The notes under the pieces are model-generated. The model made no database searches. It saw only the letters and a list, made by a program, of their open reading frames with translations, and had not been told where the DNA came from. Shown one piece after another: positions 10,392-22,394 of a stretch of 64,000 nucleotides of DNA. The number at the start of each line of letters is the position of its first letter. Within the stretch, counting starts at the first letter, position 1. This DNA is from Hevea brasiliensis. Its lineage: Eukaryota; Streptophyta; Magnoliopsida; Malpighiales; Euphorbiaceae. The translations under genes and the position numbers were made by a program. The DNA lies in the NCBI RefSeq assembly GCF_030052815.1, contig NC_079507.1:68031144-68095143 (forward strand), given 5' to 3'.

Positions 10392-13075
10392 TGTCACGAC
10401 CTAACCTATGAGTCGGACCGGCACTAGGACCTGGGCCAGTCTAAAGTCTTCGAGGACCGTAGTAAGCCTAATTATTCACTTAACCCAACTCTAAGGCCTA
10501 TTTGGGGCCCAATTTCAAGAAATCAACCGGACAGAGTCCGACCATAAAATGGACCTACCAATGGGGAGTTTTTGACTCACCCGACCTGCATAAAATGGAC
10601 CTACCAACGGGGAGTTTTTGACTCACCCGACCTGTAAACACAGTAAATACTCAATTGGGGAGCTCAACTCACCCTCCACATACTCATCAGCATAAAAATA
10701 AATGGGAGCTCAGCTCCCTCATCCAATCCATCAAACATGCATAGAATATTAAGTTTACAGGTCCAAAATAATAATTTAGTTTACAGGCCCATATCAAATA
10801 AACATTCCTAACACATGCGAAAATTCTAAGATTTAACAAGTTTATATAAACGTTAATAATCGACCTGCGAGGAAGAAAGCAGGTTAATCTCAAAAATATC
10901 CTCCTGTGGCCTGAAAAAAATATTGAACAGGAGTGAGCGTTCGACTCAGAGAGTAAAATATTAATTTTAACCATAATCTCTATAACTATCTAAAACTAAT
11001 ACACCCTGTAGAGTGAAATGCAACATCAATAACATTTTCACATCATAACATCATAAAGGTAATTTGGAGCACTCACACACCCAGTGATATCAATTATAAT
11101 ATATGGGAGCTGATCCCCTATACAGCTCTCTTAAATCCAACCTGGTGCCAGCGAAGAACTCAAGCCGGACTTTCGCTTAATAAACCAAATCGGGGGTCCC
11201 AGCGAAGAGCTCAAGCCGTGACTACCCCCCGAAGGATCGGGTCCCAACGAAGATCTCAAGCTGTGACTACCCGTCCTATCCATAGTCCACACCACATCAC
11301 ACGCACGCCAACGCACGCACACTGCTCCAAATTACCACAGCAACATACATGGCACTTTCACAGTTATGAATGCAACATAAATCGTGCCTAAAGTTTATCT
11401 ACATAGATATATACATATAAGTGATGCATGGGCATGCTTGAACATATAATAATAGTGAAATTAGAATTAAAATTAATATTTTACTCACAGACTTGACAAC
11501 GGTCCTTTGTGGCGGTGAAAGAGGAAGAAGGCATCGGCTCACGACAATTACATTACAATTATTTAATACAAATGACTCAATACAAATCAAGAAAAGACCA
11601 AAAACGTCCTAAGTCGTGCCGAAAATCCGTGAGTCTCCCTATACCTAGGACCTACCCAACCTGCAAAATGGCTCAAAACACACTTCTATATTCACAATCC
11701 ATATATCCACAACTCAATCACATCACACAGCCCCTCCTGGGCCCATCAAATCAGTCATCCATCACAATATGTAAAATTTCAATTTAGTCCTTATAATTGA
11801 TCATTTTTGCAAAAACTATCCAAACAAGCTCTAAAAATTCTAAAACTTTTTCCCCGCGGTCCTTAGCAATATTACTAGGCTATTGCAAAAAGAATTATAA
11901 TTTTCTGAGTTACCATGAATATTTTATGAATTTTTAATCCTATTTAAGCACTAGAAAATTACGAAAAAGTAAGGTTCGGGTTTACCTTTGCCGATTCCGA
12001 CTTCTGGAACGCGCTCGGGACATCTGACAATGGGGGGTAGCCAAAACTTCGGTCAAATTCGGAGACTTTTTTAGTGCAGTGCATGCGGCGGAAATTCATA
12101 GACCGAACAAGCTGTCAATTCCGAATTGAAGATACCTATACGAAGCCCATGACACGGGGGTTAGTACATAAATTTTTCAGAATTTTCTAAGCTCATTTAA
12201 TGCTCGAAAAGACATTGCGAAGTTCCGTGGGACCCACCGAAAAACGGTGTCGAAAAAAATTGAAATTTATGTCGTCGCGAAGCTCTCGACGAGTGGAGTG
12301 CTCTGGTACTCTCGGTTTTCTCGTGGGATTCACGGTTTACGAGAAATCTAGCCCGAAAGTCAAAATGGGCTAAAACTTTCCGGGCAAAAATTGGACAAAC
12401 CGCTCGATGGATTTCGGTGTTCTTGGTGTCTATGGAAAGCTCTCGATGAGTAGATGAGTTTAGACATAAGACCTGGTCCGATTGGTGGCCGGATCGGCCG
12501 GATTTTGGCCGGGAAGGTGAACGGTCGCCTTGTAGCGCTGCATCGCTCGGCCGTTTTCCGGCGTTCCTGGCGGCGGCCGGCCGTGGGGGAGGGCTGAGGC
12601 GGCGCACCGGCGAGGTGGGGAGGCAGGGGAGGTGGCAGCGCAGCAAGGGGAGGAGGGAGGAGAGAGAAAAGAGAGAGAAAAGGGGAGGAGGTCGGACGCT
12701 TTCGGGGAAGGGAAGAAGAAAAAGAAAAGGCCGGTCCGATTCGACTGGTCCGATCCGGTCCTGTTCAATTCGGCCGGTCCGATTCATGATACAAAATTTT
12801 TGAATTTTTACTTTGTCTCGGGACCGAAAACGAGGTCCAAAAATTCCGAAAAAATTCCAGAAAACTCAGAAAAATTCGTAAATTCCAAATATATTTTTAG
12901 TTTTGTCACGTGGTCTTTAAATTAATTTTTAAAAATGATCAAAGTTTATATTTTCAGAAAATCGAACCCGATTTTTAAAATATGAAAAATCTAAAAAAAA
13001 TCATAAAATTTAAATAAAATTAAAATACCAAAAATGCTCATAAAATAATAAAATTTAAAATTTTGGGGTGTTACA
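10392..13075 (-). repeat. 3' LTR of chromovirus 1
   Basis: This LTR lies downstream of the coding region on the element strand. It ends (plus-strand left edge) at TGTCACGACC next to the AATTG duplication, and begins at 13075 next to the polypurine tract. It differs from its partner by many substitutions and by a 46-base tandem duplication (10543-10588 and 10589-10634) that the 5' LTR lacks. A GC-rich block at about 12480-12780 includes a long purine run. The open frames seen across that block have no family similarity. Confidence 0.93.
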
Positions 13076-13088
13076 TTCTTCCCCCCTT
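13076..13088 (-). other. polypurine tract of chromovirus 1
   Basis: On the element strand AAGGGGGGAAGAA directly precedes the TGTAACACC start of the 3' LTR. This is the normal primer site for plus-strand DNA synthesis. Confidence 0.85.
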
Positions 13089-13137
13089 ATAGAAAATTCG
13101 TCCTCGAATTTTACACAAGGCAGAATAAAGCACATAA

Positions 13138-16100
13138 TTATACATTGAACAAATAAGAGTACTTGTTACGCATGTCCCGTTCTGACTCCCAGGTGCACTC
13201 TTCCACCGACTGACTCCTCCACAAAACCTTAACCATAGGGATCTGTTTGGATCTTAGCTGTCTCACTTGGTAGTCCACTATGGCTACAGGTTGCTCCTCA
13301 AATGTCAAGTTCTCTTTTAGCTCTATTACATCTGGTTGTAGTACATGAGAAGGATCTGGAATGTATTTCCTGAGCATGGAGATGTGAAATACGGGATGAA
13401 CGTGAGAAAGGTTGGGTGGTAGCTCTAACCGGTAGGCAACTACACCAACTCTATCCGTAACCTCAAAAGGTCCGATATACCGAGATGCCAACTTGCCCTT
13501 CTTTCCAAATCTCATGACTCCCTTCATCGGAGAAACCTTCAGGAATACATAGTCGCCTACTGCAAACTCCACATCCCTCCGTCTGGGGTCTGCATAACTC
13601 TTCTGCCTACTGAAAGCTGTTTTCAATCGTTCCCTGATTAAAGGAACTACTTCTGAAGTGTACTGCACTAGATTTATATCATGCACCTTCGCTTCTCCCA
13701 TTTCCGTCCAACACAGAGGATACCTACACTTTCTTCCATATAGTGCCTCATAGGGTGTCATCCCTATGCTGGAATGGTAACTGTTGTTGTAGGCAAACTC
13801 CACCAAAGCTAGCTGATCATCCCATTGACCTCCAAAATCCAAAACACTCATGCGAAGCATGTCTTCCAGTGTTTGGATTGTCCTTTCGGACTGTCCGTCT
13901 GTCTGAGGGTGGAAAGCCGTACTGAAGTTCAATTGTGTGCCAAGTGCCTCCTGCAACTTCCTCCAAAACCGAGAAGTGAACTGGGGCCTTCTGTCAGATA
14001 TTATGGAAGCCAGGACTCCATGCAATCTGACTATTTCTCGAATGTAGATTCGGGCGTACTGTGCCACAGAATATGTAGTCTTCACAGGCAAGAAGTGAGC
14101 TAATTTGGTTAGGCGGTCTACAATTAACCATATCGAATCATATCCTCACGTGGTACGAGGCAACCGAGTCACAAAATCCATAGTAATCATTTCCCACTTT
14201 CATTCTGGGATAGGGAGCTCTTGCAGCTTCCCTGACGGTCTCTGATGTTCAAACTTCACCTTCTGACAAGTCAAGCACTTGGACACAAAGTCTGCTATGT
14301 CTCTCTTCATGCCATTCTACCAGTAGCTATCTTTCACATCATGGTACATCTTAGTGGAACCTGGGTGGACATTGTACAGGGTATAGTGTGCCTCTTGCAT
14401 GATTTCATTTCTGAGATTGTCCACATCGGGCACACATATCCTAGAACCTTGCATAAGGGCGCCATCATTGGCAAACCCGAACTCACCACCTTCACCTTGC
14501 TGTACTCTTTCTATCTTCATTAATTGTTGGTCTCTGTGCTGGGAAACTCTAACTCTGTCTCTCAAGTCTGGCCTCACTGAAAAATGAGCCAACAATACCC
14601 CCTCATTTGAAAGATCTAGGATTAAACTTTGATCCATCAACTCATGTACCTCCTGAATTAACGGTCTCTTCTCTGTTGAAATGTGCTCCAAACTGCCAGA
14701 AGATTTTTTGCTCAAAACATCTGCTACTACATTGGCTTTCCCAGGGTGGTACTGGATGGTGCAATCATAGTCTTTCAGAAGCTCCATCCATCTCCTCTGT
14801 CTCAAGTTTAAATCCCTCTGTTGGAAGATGTACTTCAAACTCTTGTGGTCGGTGTATATCTCGCACACTTCACCATATAGGTAGTGTCTCCAGATTTTTA
14901 GTGTAAAGACTACAGCCGCCATTTCCAAATCATGGGTGGGGTAGTTCTGCTCATGCATCTTCAGCTGTCTTGAAGCATAAGCCACTAGTTTTCCATTCTG
15001 CATCAAAACACACCCTAGGCCAACTCTGGAGGCGTCACAGTACACGGTGTATCCTTCACCACTCATAGGTAGTGTCAACACAGGGGCGGTGGTTAGACAC
15101 TCCTTAAGTTTCTGGAAACTCCTCTCACAGTCATCTATCCAAATGAATGGAACATTCTTCCGAGTTAATTTAGTTAGGGGAGCCGCTATCCTGGAAAAAT
15201 CTTGCACAAAACGCCTATAGTAGCCAGCTAAACCCAGAAAACTTCGCACCTCAGTGACTGTTGTAGGCCTAAGCCAATCAGTTACAACTTCAATTTTCTT
15301 GGGATCCACTTGAATGCCGTCACTAGAAACCACGTGTCCCAAGAATGAGATGCTTTCTAGCCAAAATTCACATTTTGAAAATTTGGCATATCGCTGGTGC
15401 TTCCTCAACGTCTGCAACACCATCCTCAAGTGCCACACGTGTTCTTCCTCGGTCCGAGAGTATACCAAAATGTCATCTATGAATACGATGACAAAACGGT
15501 CCAAAAATGGCTTGAACACCCGGTTCATCAAGTCCATGAAGGCTGCTGGTGCATTAGTGAGTCTAAAAGACATCACCAAGAACTCATAATGACCGTATCT
15601 TGTCCTGAATGCCGTTTTGGACACGTCCTGATTCCTGATTCTCAACTAATGGTAGCCTGATCGCAGGTCTATCTTGGAAAAGAATCTAGCCCCTAGGAGC
15701 TGATCAAACAGATCGTCGATTCGAGGAAGTGGATACTTGTTCTTCACAGTCACCTAGTTCAACTGTCTATAGTCAATGCACAACCTCAATGACCCATCTT
15801 TCTTTCTCACAAATAGAACAGGAGCACCCCAGGGTGAAGTGCTCGGACGTATGAAACCTTTGTCCAACAGCTCCTGTAGTTGCTCCTTTAACTCTTTTAA
15901 TTCTGCTGGGGCCATCCTGTAAGGTGGCATGGATATGGGGTTTGTACCCAGAACAACATCAATGCAGAACTCTATTCCCCTTTCTGGTGGCAACCCTGGA
16001 AGCTCTTCAGGGAAGACATCCATGAATTCTCTGACAACAGGAACATTTTCCATGTTGACACCTTCTACAGATGTATCTCTCACCAATGCCAAATACCTTT

Positions 16101-17851
16101 GACATCCACGCCTCAACATTTTTCTAGCACTAATTGTTGACACCAAGTTATATGAAGCCACGCTCCTATCACCATCAAAGCTAAACTCTTCCACACCAGG
16201 TACGTGGAAATGCACCTTTTTGTTCCTGCAGTCTAATGTGGCATAATGAGTTGCCAACCAGTCCATTCCCAAAATTACATCAAAATCAATCACTGGTAGA
16301 GGAACCAAGTCTGCTGGGAGGATCTTTCCATCCACCACTACTGGGCTACCCGGAAAAACCATATCTACATCTATGTTGTCACTAAGTGGGGTAGCTACCG
16401 ACAAAGGACATTCTAAGGTTGTAGGGTTTCTACCCAACCTCATGGCAAACACAGGGAAGACAAATGAGTGCGTAGCACCCGGATCTATTAAAACACGAGC
16501 CTCATAGGAACAGACCAGAAGAATACCTGCCACAACTGCATTTGAAGCTTGAGCATCCTGGTGGGTCAGGGTGAAAACCCGAGCTTGACCCCTACCCTGA
16601 GTGGCAGAACCTTGATACTGACTTCTACCTCCTGATCTGCCTCCAAATCCACGCCCTCCTTGTCCTCGGCCATGTTGGCCACTAAACTGACTGCCTACCA
16701 TGCTGGAAGCACCCGGATACAACTGGCGAGGAACATTTGCAACAGAACCCTGTGACCCCATCTGTGGCTCACTGAACACGGGGCATTCCCTAGCAAAGTG
16801 ACCTGGTTGGCCACACCTGAAGCATACTCCTGAACCCATCAAACAAGGTCCTAAATGTCCTCTTCCACATTGTGCACAAAGTGCCAAGGAGGATCCTGAA
16901 CCAGACCCAGAACTGCTGTACCCTGAACTGTGACCACTGCTGGATCCGTATCCTGGTCTGAACCCTCGAGGTTTGTGTCTAAAACCACTCTTCTTGTTCC
17001 TACTTTTTCCTCTGTAATTACTCTGGCCACCACTGTCTGGAGTACCCATTTGGGGAACACCGGTAGAACCCTCTGCTCTGTTTTTCTTTGCTCTTCCGCT
17101 GTCATCCACATCAAAAGACTGATCCGACATCATGGCCAGGTTTGCATACCTCCTGTCAAGCCCCTTTAGGAACCTCTTCACCTTCATAGTTTCTGTAGCA
17201 ACTGCTGTAGGGGCATACCTGTTCAACTCAAGAAATTCTGTAGCATATTCATCCATAGACCTGCCATTCTGTCTTAAGGCCTCAAAGGCCCACTGCTTTT
17301 GATCCCTGAAGCTTTCTGACATAAACCGATTAATGAACAGTTCCACAAACTGAGTCCACGACAAACCCTCCATCCGAGGTAATATGTAGTCATTCATCCA
17401 TTGTCTAGGCATAGGCCCCATGACATGCTGCATACACTCTATAAGTCTTCTATCAGTCAACTACAATTTTGTTCCTGCCTGTCTGCAGGAATCCAAAAAC
17501 CGATATGCATCATCTGACACATCATAAGTACCAGGCACCAACTTCTTAAAATTGATTATCTGTTTGTAAGGTTCCCCTCTTGGTGCGGTGGACTGCTGCT
17601 GCTGTGGAGGGTGGACCATATACTGCGCCATCATATCGATGGTCCTCTGCAAACCAGCTAGAGTAGCTGCCATGGGGTCCATGGGACCCTGTGCCATGAA
17701 AGATCGATCTGAGCTGTTGGCGGTGCTCTTCTACTTGAGCAGCTCTAGGCCTCCTACCCCGCCTCCTCGGGGCAGGCGCCTCATCTTGTGCTGACACCTC
17801 GTCAGGCACATTTGGTTCTGGTGTAGTGGCAGCTCTCCTGCTTTTACGCAT
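13138..17851 (-). pseudogene. gag-pol polyprotein of chromovirus 1, interrupted by stops
   Basis: Reading order on the minus strand: gag from the ATG at 17851 (MRKSRRAATTPEPN); a CCHC zinc knuckle ([14 protein letters not shown]) near 16824-16783; aspartic protease [11 protein letters not shown] near 16485; reverse transcriptase with FIDDILVYS near 15483; RNase H with [16 protein letters not shown]; integrase with ..FHPQTDGQSERTIQTLE; and a C-terminal chromodomain with VKVLWRSQSVEECTWE. Compared with the second copy, stops interrupt it near 17461 (Gln), 15754 (Lys), about 15646 (Gln), 14314 (Trp) and about 14145 (Arg), and there are frame disturbances near 17700 and 14200. A 42-base segment of gag present in copy 2 is missing near 17110. 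These changes argue against production of an intact polyprotein. Confidence 0.93.
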
Positions 17852-18062
17852 TTTCCTGAAATTCAGCAGCATTAGCCCACAAAATTCAAAATTACTCATT
17901 ACACAGCTCTATAGACTCATATTTACACACAATATATGAAGCAGAAACTAGAAGCAAAGATGACAATGCAAGACGAATGTGGACCCTATTTTTCCGCATG
18001 TGACTCCTAGTAGACTCTTCCCAACACTTTAGATAAACATTCCCTAAGAATCTGAAGCCTAA

Positions 18063-18074
18063 GCTCTGATACCA
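18063..18074 (-). other. primer-binding site of chromovirus 1 (initiator tRNA-Met)
   Basis: On the element strand TGGTATCAGAGC follows the 5' LTR after four bases (18075-18078). It is complementary to the 3' end of plant initiator tRNA-Met, the usual primer of Ty3/Gypsy and Copia elements. Confidence 0.92.
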
Positions 18075-18078
18075 CATT

Positions 18079-20731
18079 TGTCACGACCCAACCTATGGGC
18101 CGGACCGGCACTAGGACCTGGGCCAGCCTAAAGCCCCCGAGGGCCGTAGTAAGCCTAACTATTCACTTAACCCAACTCTAAGGCCCATTTGGGCCCAATT
18201 TCAAGAAATCAACCAGACAGAGTCCGACCATAAAATGGACCTACCAACGGGGAGTTTTTTACTCATCCGACCTGTAAACACAGTAAATACTCAATTGGGG
18301 AGCTCAACTCACCCTCCACATACTCATCAGCATAAAAATAAATGGGAGCTCAGCTCCCTCATCCAATCCATCAAACATGCATAGAATATTAAGTTTACAG
18401 GTCCAAAATAATAATTTAGTTTACAGACCCATATCAAATAAACATTCCTAACACATGCGAAAATTCTAAGATTTAACAAGTTTATACAAACGTTAATAAT
18501 CGACCTGCGAGGAAGAAAGCAGGTTAATCTAAAAAATATCCTCCTGTGGCCTGCAAAAAATATTGAACAGGAGTGAGCGTTCGACTCAGAGAGTAAAATA
18601 TCAATTTTAACCATAATCTCTATAACTATCTAAAACTAATGCACCCTGTAGAGTGAAATGCAACATCAATAACATTTTCACATCATAACATCATAAAGAT
18701 AATTTGGAGCACTCACACACCCAGTGATATCAATCATAATATATGGGAGCTTATCCCCTATATAGCTCTCTTAAATCCAACCCGGTGCCAGCGAAGAACT
18801 CAAGCCGGACTTTCGCTTAATAAACTAAATCGGGGGTCCCAGCGAAGAACTCAAGCCGTGACTACCCCCCGAAGGATTGGGTCCCAGCGAAGATCTCAAG
18901 CCGTGACTACCCGTCCTATCCATAGTCCACACCACATCACACGCACGCCAACGCACGCACACTGCTCCAAATTACCACAGCAACATACATGGCATTTTCA
19001 CAGTTATGAATACAACATAAATCATGCCTAAAGTTTATCTACATAGATATATGCATATAAGTGATGCATGAGCATGCTTGAACATATAATAATAGTGAAA
19101 TTAGAATTAAAATTAATATTTTACTCACAGACTTGACAACGGTCACTGTGGCGGCTGGGCAGAGGAAGAAGGTTGTCCCGGCTCACCTGACAATTACATT
19201 ACAATTATTTAATACAAATGACTCAATACAAATCAAGAAAAGACCAAGTACGTCCTAAGTCGTGCCGAAAATCCGGCAGAGTCTCCCCTATACCTAGGAC
19301 CTACCCAACCTGCAAAATGGCTCAAAACACACTTCTATATTCACAATCCATATATCCACAACTCAATCACATCACACAGCCCCTCCTGGGCCCATCAAAT
19401 CAGTCATCCATCACAATATGTAAAATTTCAATTTAGTCCTTATAATTGATCATTTTTGCAAAAACTACCCAAACAAGCTCTAAAAATTCTAAAACTTTGC
19501 CCCTCGGTCCTTAGCAATATTACTAGACTATTGCAAAAAGAATCATAATTTTCTGAGCTACCACGAATATTTTATGAATTTTTAATCCTATTTAAGCATT
19601 AGAAAATTACGAAAAAGTAAGGTTCGGGTTTACCTTTGCCGATTCCAACTTCGGGAACGCGCTCGGGACATCTAACAATGGGGGGGTAGCCAAAACCTCG
19701 GTCCAATTCGGAGACTTTTCTCCAGAACTGCATGCAGCGGAAATTCACAGACCCGGACAACTGTCGAATTTCCGCGAATTGAAGATACTTACACGAAGCC
19801 CACGGTACGGGGGTTAGTACATAAATTTTTCAGATTTTTCTAAGCTCATTTAATGCTCGAAAAGACACTGCGAAGTTCCGTGGGACCCACCGAAAAACGG
19901 TGTCGGAAAAATTCAAAATTTATGTCGCCGCGAAGCTCTCGACGAGTGGAGCGCTCTGGTACTCTCGGTTTTCTCGTGGGATTCACGGTTTGCGAGAAAT
20001 CTAGCCCGAAAGTCAAAATGGGCTAAAACTTCCCGAGCAAAAATTGGACAAACCACTCGAAGGATTTCGGTATTCTTGGTGTCTATAGAAAGCTCTCGAC
20101 GAGTAGATAAGTTTAGACACAAGACCCGGTCCGATTGGTGGCCGGATCAGCCGGATTTTGGCCGGAAGGTGAACAGTCGCGCGCGCACTGTGCGTCGCTT
20201 CTGGAGCCTTTTTCCGACGTTCCAGGCGGCGGCCGGCCGTGGGGGAGGGCTGAGGCGGCGCGCCGGCGAGGTGGGGAGGCAGGGGAGGTGGCGGCGCGGC
20301 AAGGGGAGGAGGGAGGAGAGAGAAAAGAGAGAGAGAAGGGGAGGAGGTCGGACGCACGCGGGGAAGGGAAGAAGAAAAAGAAAAGGCCGGTCCGATTCGA
20401 CCGGTCCGATCCGATCTGGTTCAATTCGGCCGGTTCAATTCAGGATACAAAATTTTTGAATTTTTACTCTGCCTCGGGACCTAAAACGAGGTCCAAAAAT
20501 TCTGAAAAAATTTCAGAAAACTCAGAAAAATTCGTAGATTTCAAATATATTTTTAGTTTTGCCACGTGGCCTTTAAATTAATTTTTAAAAATCATCAAAG
20601 TTTATATTTTTGAAAAATCAAACCCGATTTTTAAAATCTAAAAAATCTCAAAAAAAATGCTAAAATTTAAAGAAAATTAAAATACCAAAAATGCTCATAA
20701 AATAATAAATTTAAAATTTTGGGGTGTTACA
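18079..20731 (-). repeat. 5' LTR of chromovirus 1
   Basis: This is the promoter-bearing LTR on the element strand, reading from 20731 to 18079. It is colinear with 10392-13075. A GC-rich block (about 20130-20440) carries the same GGAGG/AGAGAGAAAAGAGAG purine run on the plus strand. The TACA end abuts the AATTG duplication at 20732-20736. Confidence 0.93.
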
Positions 20732-20736
20732 AATTG

Positions 20737-22394
20737 CTTAGTTAATATTTTTAAATGTTAATTAAATAATTATAATTAGTGTTAATATTTTTTAATGTTA
20801 ATTAAATAATTATAATTAGTTAATTTTTTATATTTAACTTTTTAATATTAATTAATAATATAGAAAAAAATAATATTTTATATTTTTAACTTTATTTAAT
20901 TATAATTTTCTAATTTTAATTAAGAAAATGAAAATATAAAATAATTAAATTTAAAATAATATTTTTATTTTAAATAATTAAAATTAATTATAATCATAAT
21001 TTTTAATTTTAATTAATTATATGAAAATAAAAATATTTTTTATTATTTTTCAATTTAATTAATTTATTTTTAGTTAATTAATGAAAATATAAAAAAATAT
21101 TTTTTTTCATCCTTTCATTTTAATTAATAATATTAAATAATAAAAATAATATTTTTATATTTAATTTAATTAATTATAAAAAATAAAAATAATATTTTAA
21201 TATTAAAAAATAATAAAATATAATAAAATATTAAAAAATAAACTATAAATATCAATTGAGCCAATTTAAACTTAAATCAAAAGTAAAAAAATTAATTAAA
21301 TCAAAAATTAAAAATTAATTAAATTAAACACCTCTAAAAAATACAAAAAAACAAATTAAATTTATTTTCGAAAAGAATTAAAAACCTGTAAAATTCTTTT
21401 ATAAATTTAATTGATTGATTTGAAATTTTTAAAGTCATTTTAAAGTGTTACTAATTATATTATTTACTGTAACACTCTTTAACCTATTTGTTAATAGGGG
21501 AATTTTTCGAGATCTTGTATTTGATTGATTGTGTAACGTGTGCATGTCTTTTATTTCTGACCAAAAAAAAGTACCGTAACACTTTTAAGTTATTTTAAAT
21601 ATCACCCTCTTAGCAAATATTACCATAATTATTCTGATATCATATAATATATACACAAAATATCAATTATAATGTTATTTACTATTACAATTCTCATGAT
21701 ATTTTTGGAAATATCACTAATTATAAATATAACATTTGTGATAAATAATTTATGCACCGATAAATTTATTTTAAATATTACTAAAAATATTACAAAAAAT
21801 AAAATAATAAATTGATGTATATTTTGGCTATTAAGAAATTAAATTCGAAACCTCATGCATAAAATAATTATAGTTGTTACCATCACATTGTTTCCAAATA
21901 TAGATGACATATACATTATATTCTAATATTACATTACTTTCACATTATTTGTACATTTTTTAATATAACATATTATTTACACACAATTCCTAATTTTTAG
22001 AATTTTTATATGTATCCAGAAAGCTAAAATTAAAACCCTGAAAATATTTATTTGTTAAGGAATTTTCCAAGTTTCATTGCATGGAATTTTCCAAATCTTC
22101 CCCGTCAGCTATAATTAAGGAATTCATTTGTTTATACTAAAAAATAGTATTAATTCAGGTTAACAAATTGTGAAAGATTTACAAAGCAGGGAAATTAGCC
22201 ATGTAAAGAGGTAGAAATAACCAACTATAGACAATATATAATATACTTATTGATAACTGTGCACTGTTTGGAAAGGCTGCAGAACCCACTTCTAGCTACC
22301 ATGCAAATAAGTATCTTATAATAACTACTAGTAAGAAAACCTTTATATTTTACCATAATCAAAATGTAAGGCGGCCTAGAGTTACAACTTTTAA
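20737..22394. other. AT-rich intergenic DNA between chromovirus 1 and EDM2
   Basis: Very AT-rich, with many short TTAATT/AAATATT repeats at 20740-21400. No gene is visible. Part of it, 21403-21900, belongs to the old tRNA-region duplication. The 3'UTR of the EDM2-like gene should lie just left of 22395. Confidence 0.6.
21403..21900. repeat. part B' of the tRNA-region duplication
   Basis: Diverged copy of about 9160-9490. Matching landmarks are TTTAATTGATT, GTTATTTACTATTACAATTC, GATATTTTTGGAAATATCA, GATAAATTTATTTTAAA, ATATTTTGGCTA and AAATTCGAAACCTCATGCAT. It carries about 170 extra bases near 21475-21650 that unit 1 lacks. Its position beyond the retrotransposon suggests that the element inserted inside the second duplicate. 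Confidence 0.6.

Larger units (their letters stand above)
10392..20731 (-). mobile_element. Ty3/Gypsy chromovirus 1 (Tekay/Del-like), full length, mutated
   Basis: A complete LTR retrotransposon of 10,340 bases reading on the minus strand. It is flanked by a perfect 5-base target-site duplication AATTG (10387-10391 and 20732-20736). The two long terminal repeats, 10392-13075 and 18079-20731, start TGTAACACCCC and end GGTCGTGACA when read on the element strand. A primer-binding site complementary to initiator tRNA-Met and a G-rich polypurine tract sit at the expected inner edges. Domain order is gag, protease, reverse transcriptase, RNase H, integrase, chromodomain; integrase after RT/RNase H marks Ty3/Gypsy, and the terminal chromodomain marks a chromovirus. 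LTRs of about 2.6 kb suit Tekay/Del, but clade is inferred from sequence style. Several stop codons make it non-autonomous. Confidence 0.95.

Noticed and set aside
12197..12925. Several overlapping open frames of about 100-200 codons in the GC-rich LTR block (and at 20013-20581, 47408-47862, 54993-55451)
   Set aside because: They lie in LTRs, differ between copies by frameshifts, and are open on both strands because of high G+C. No protein family recognised.
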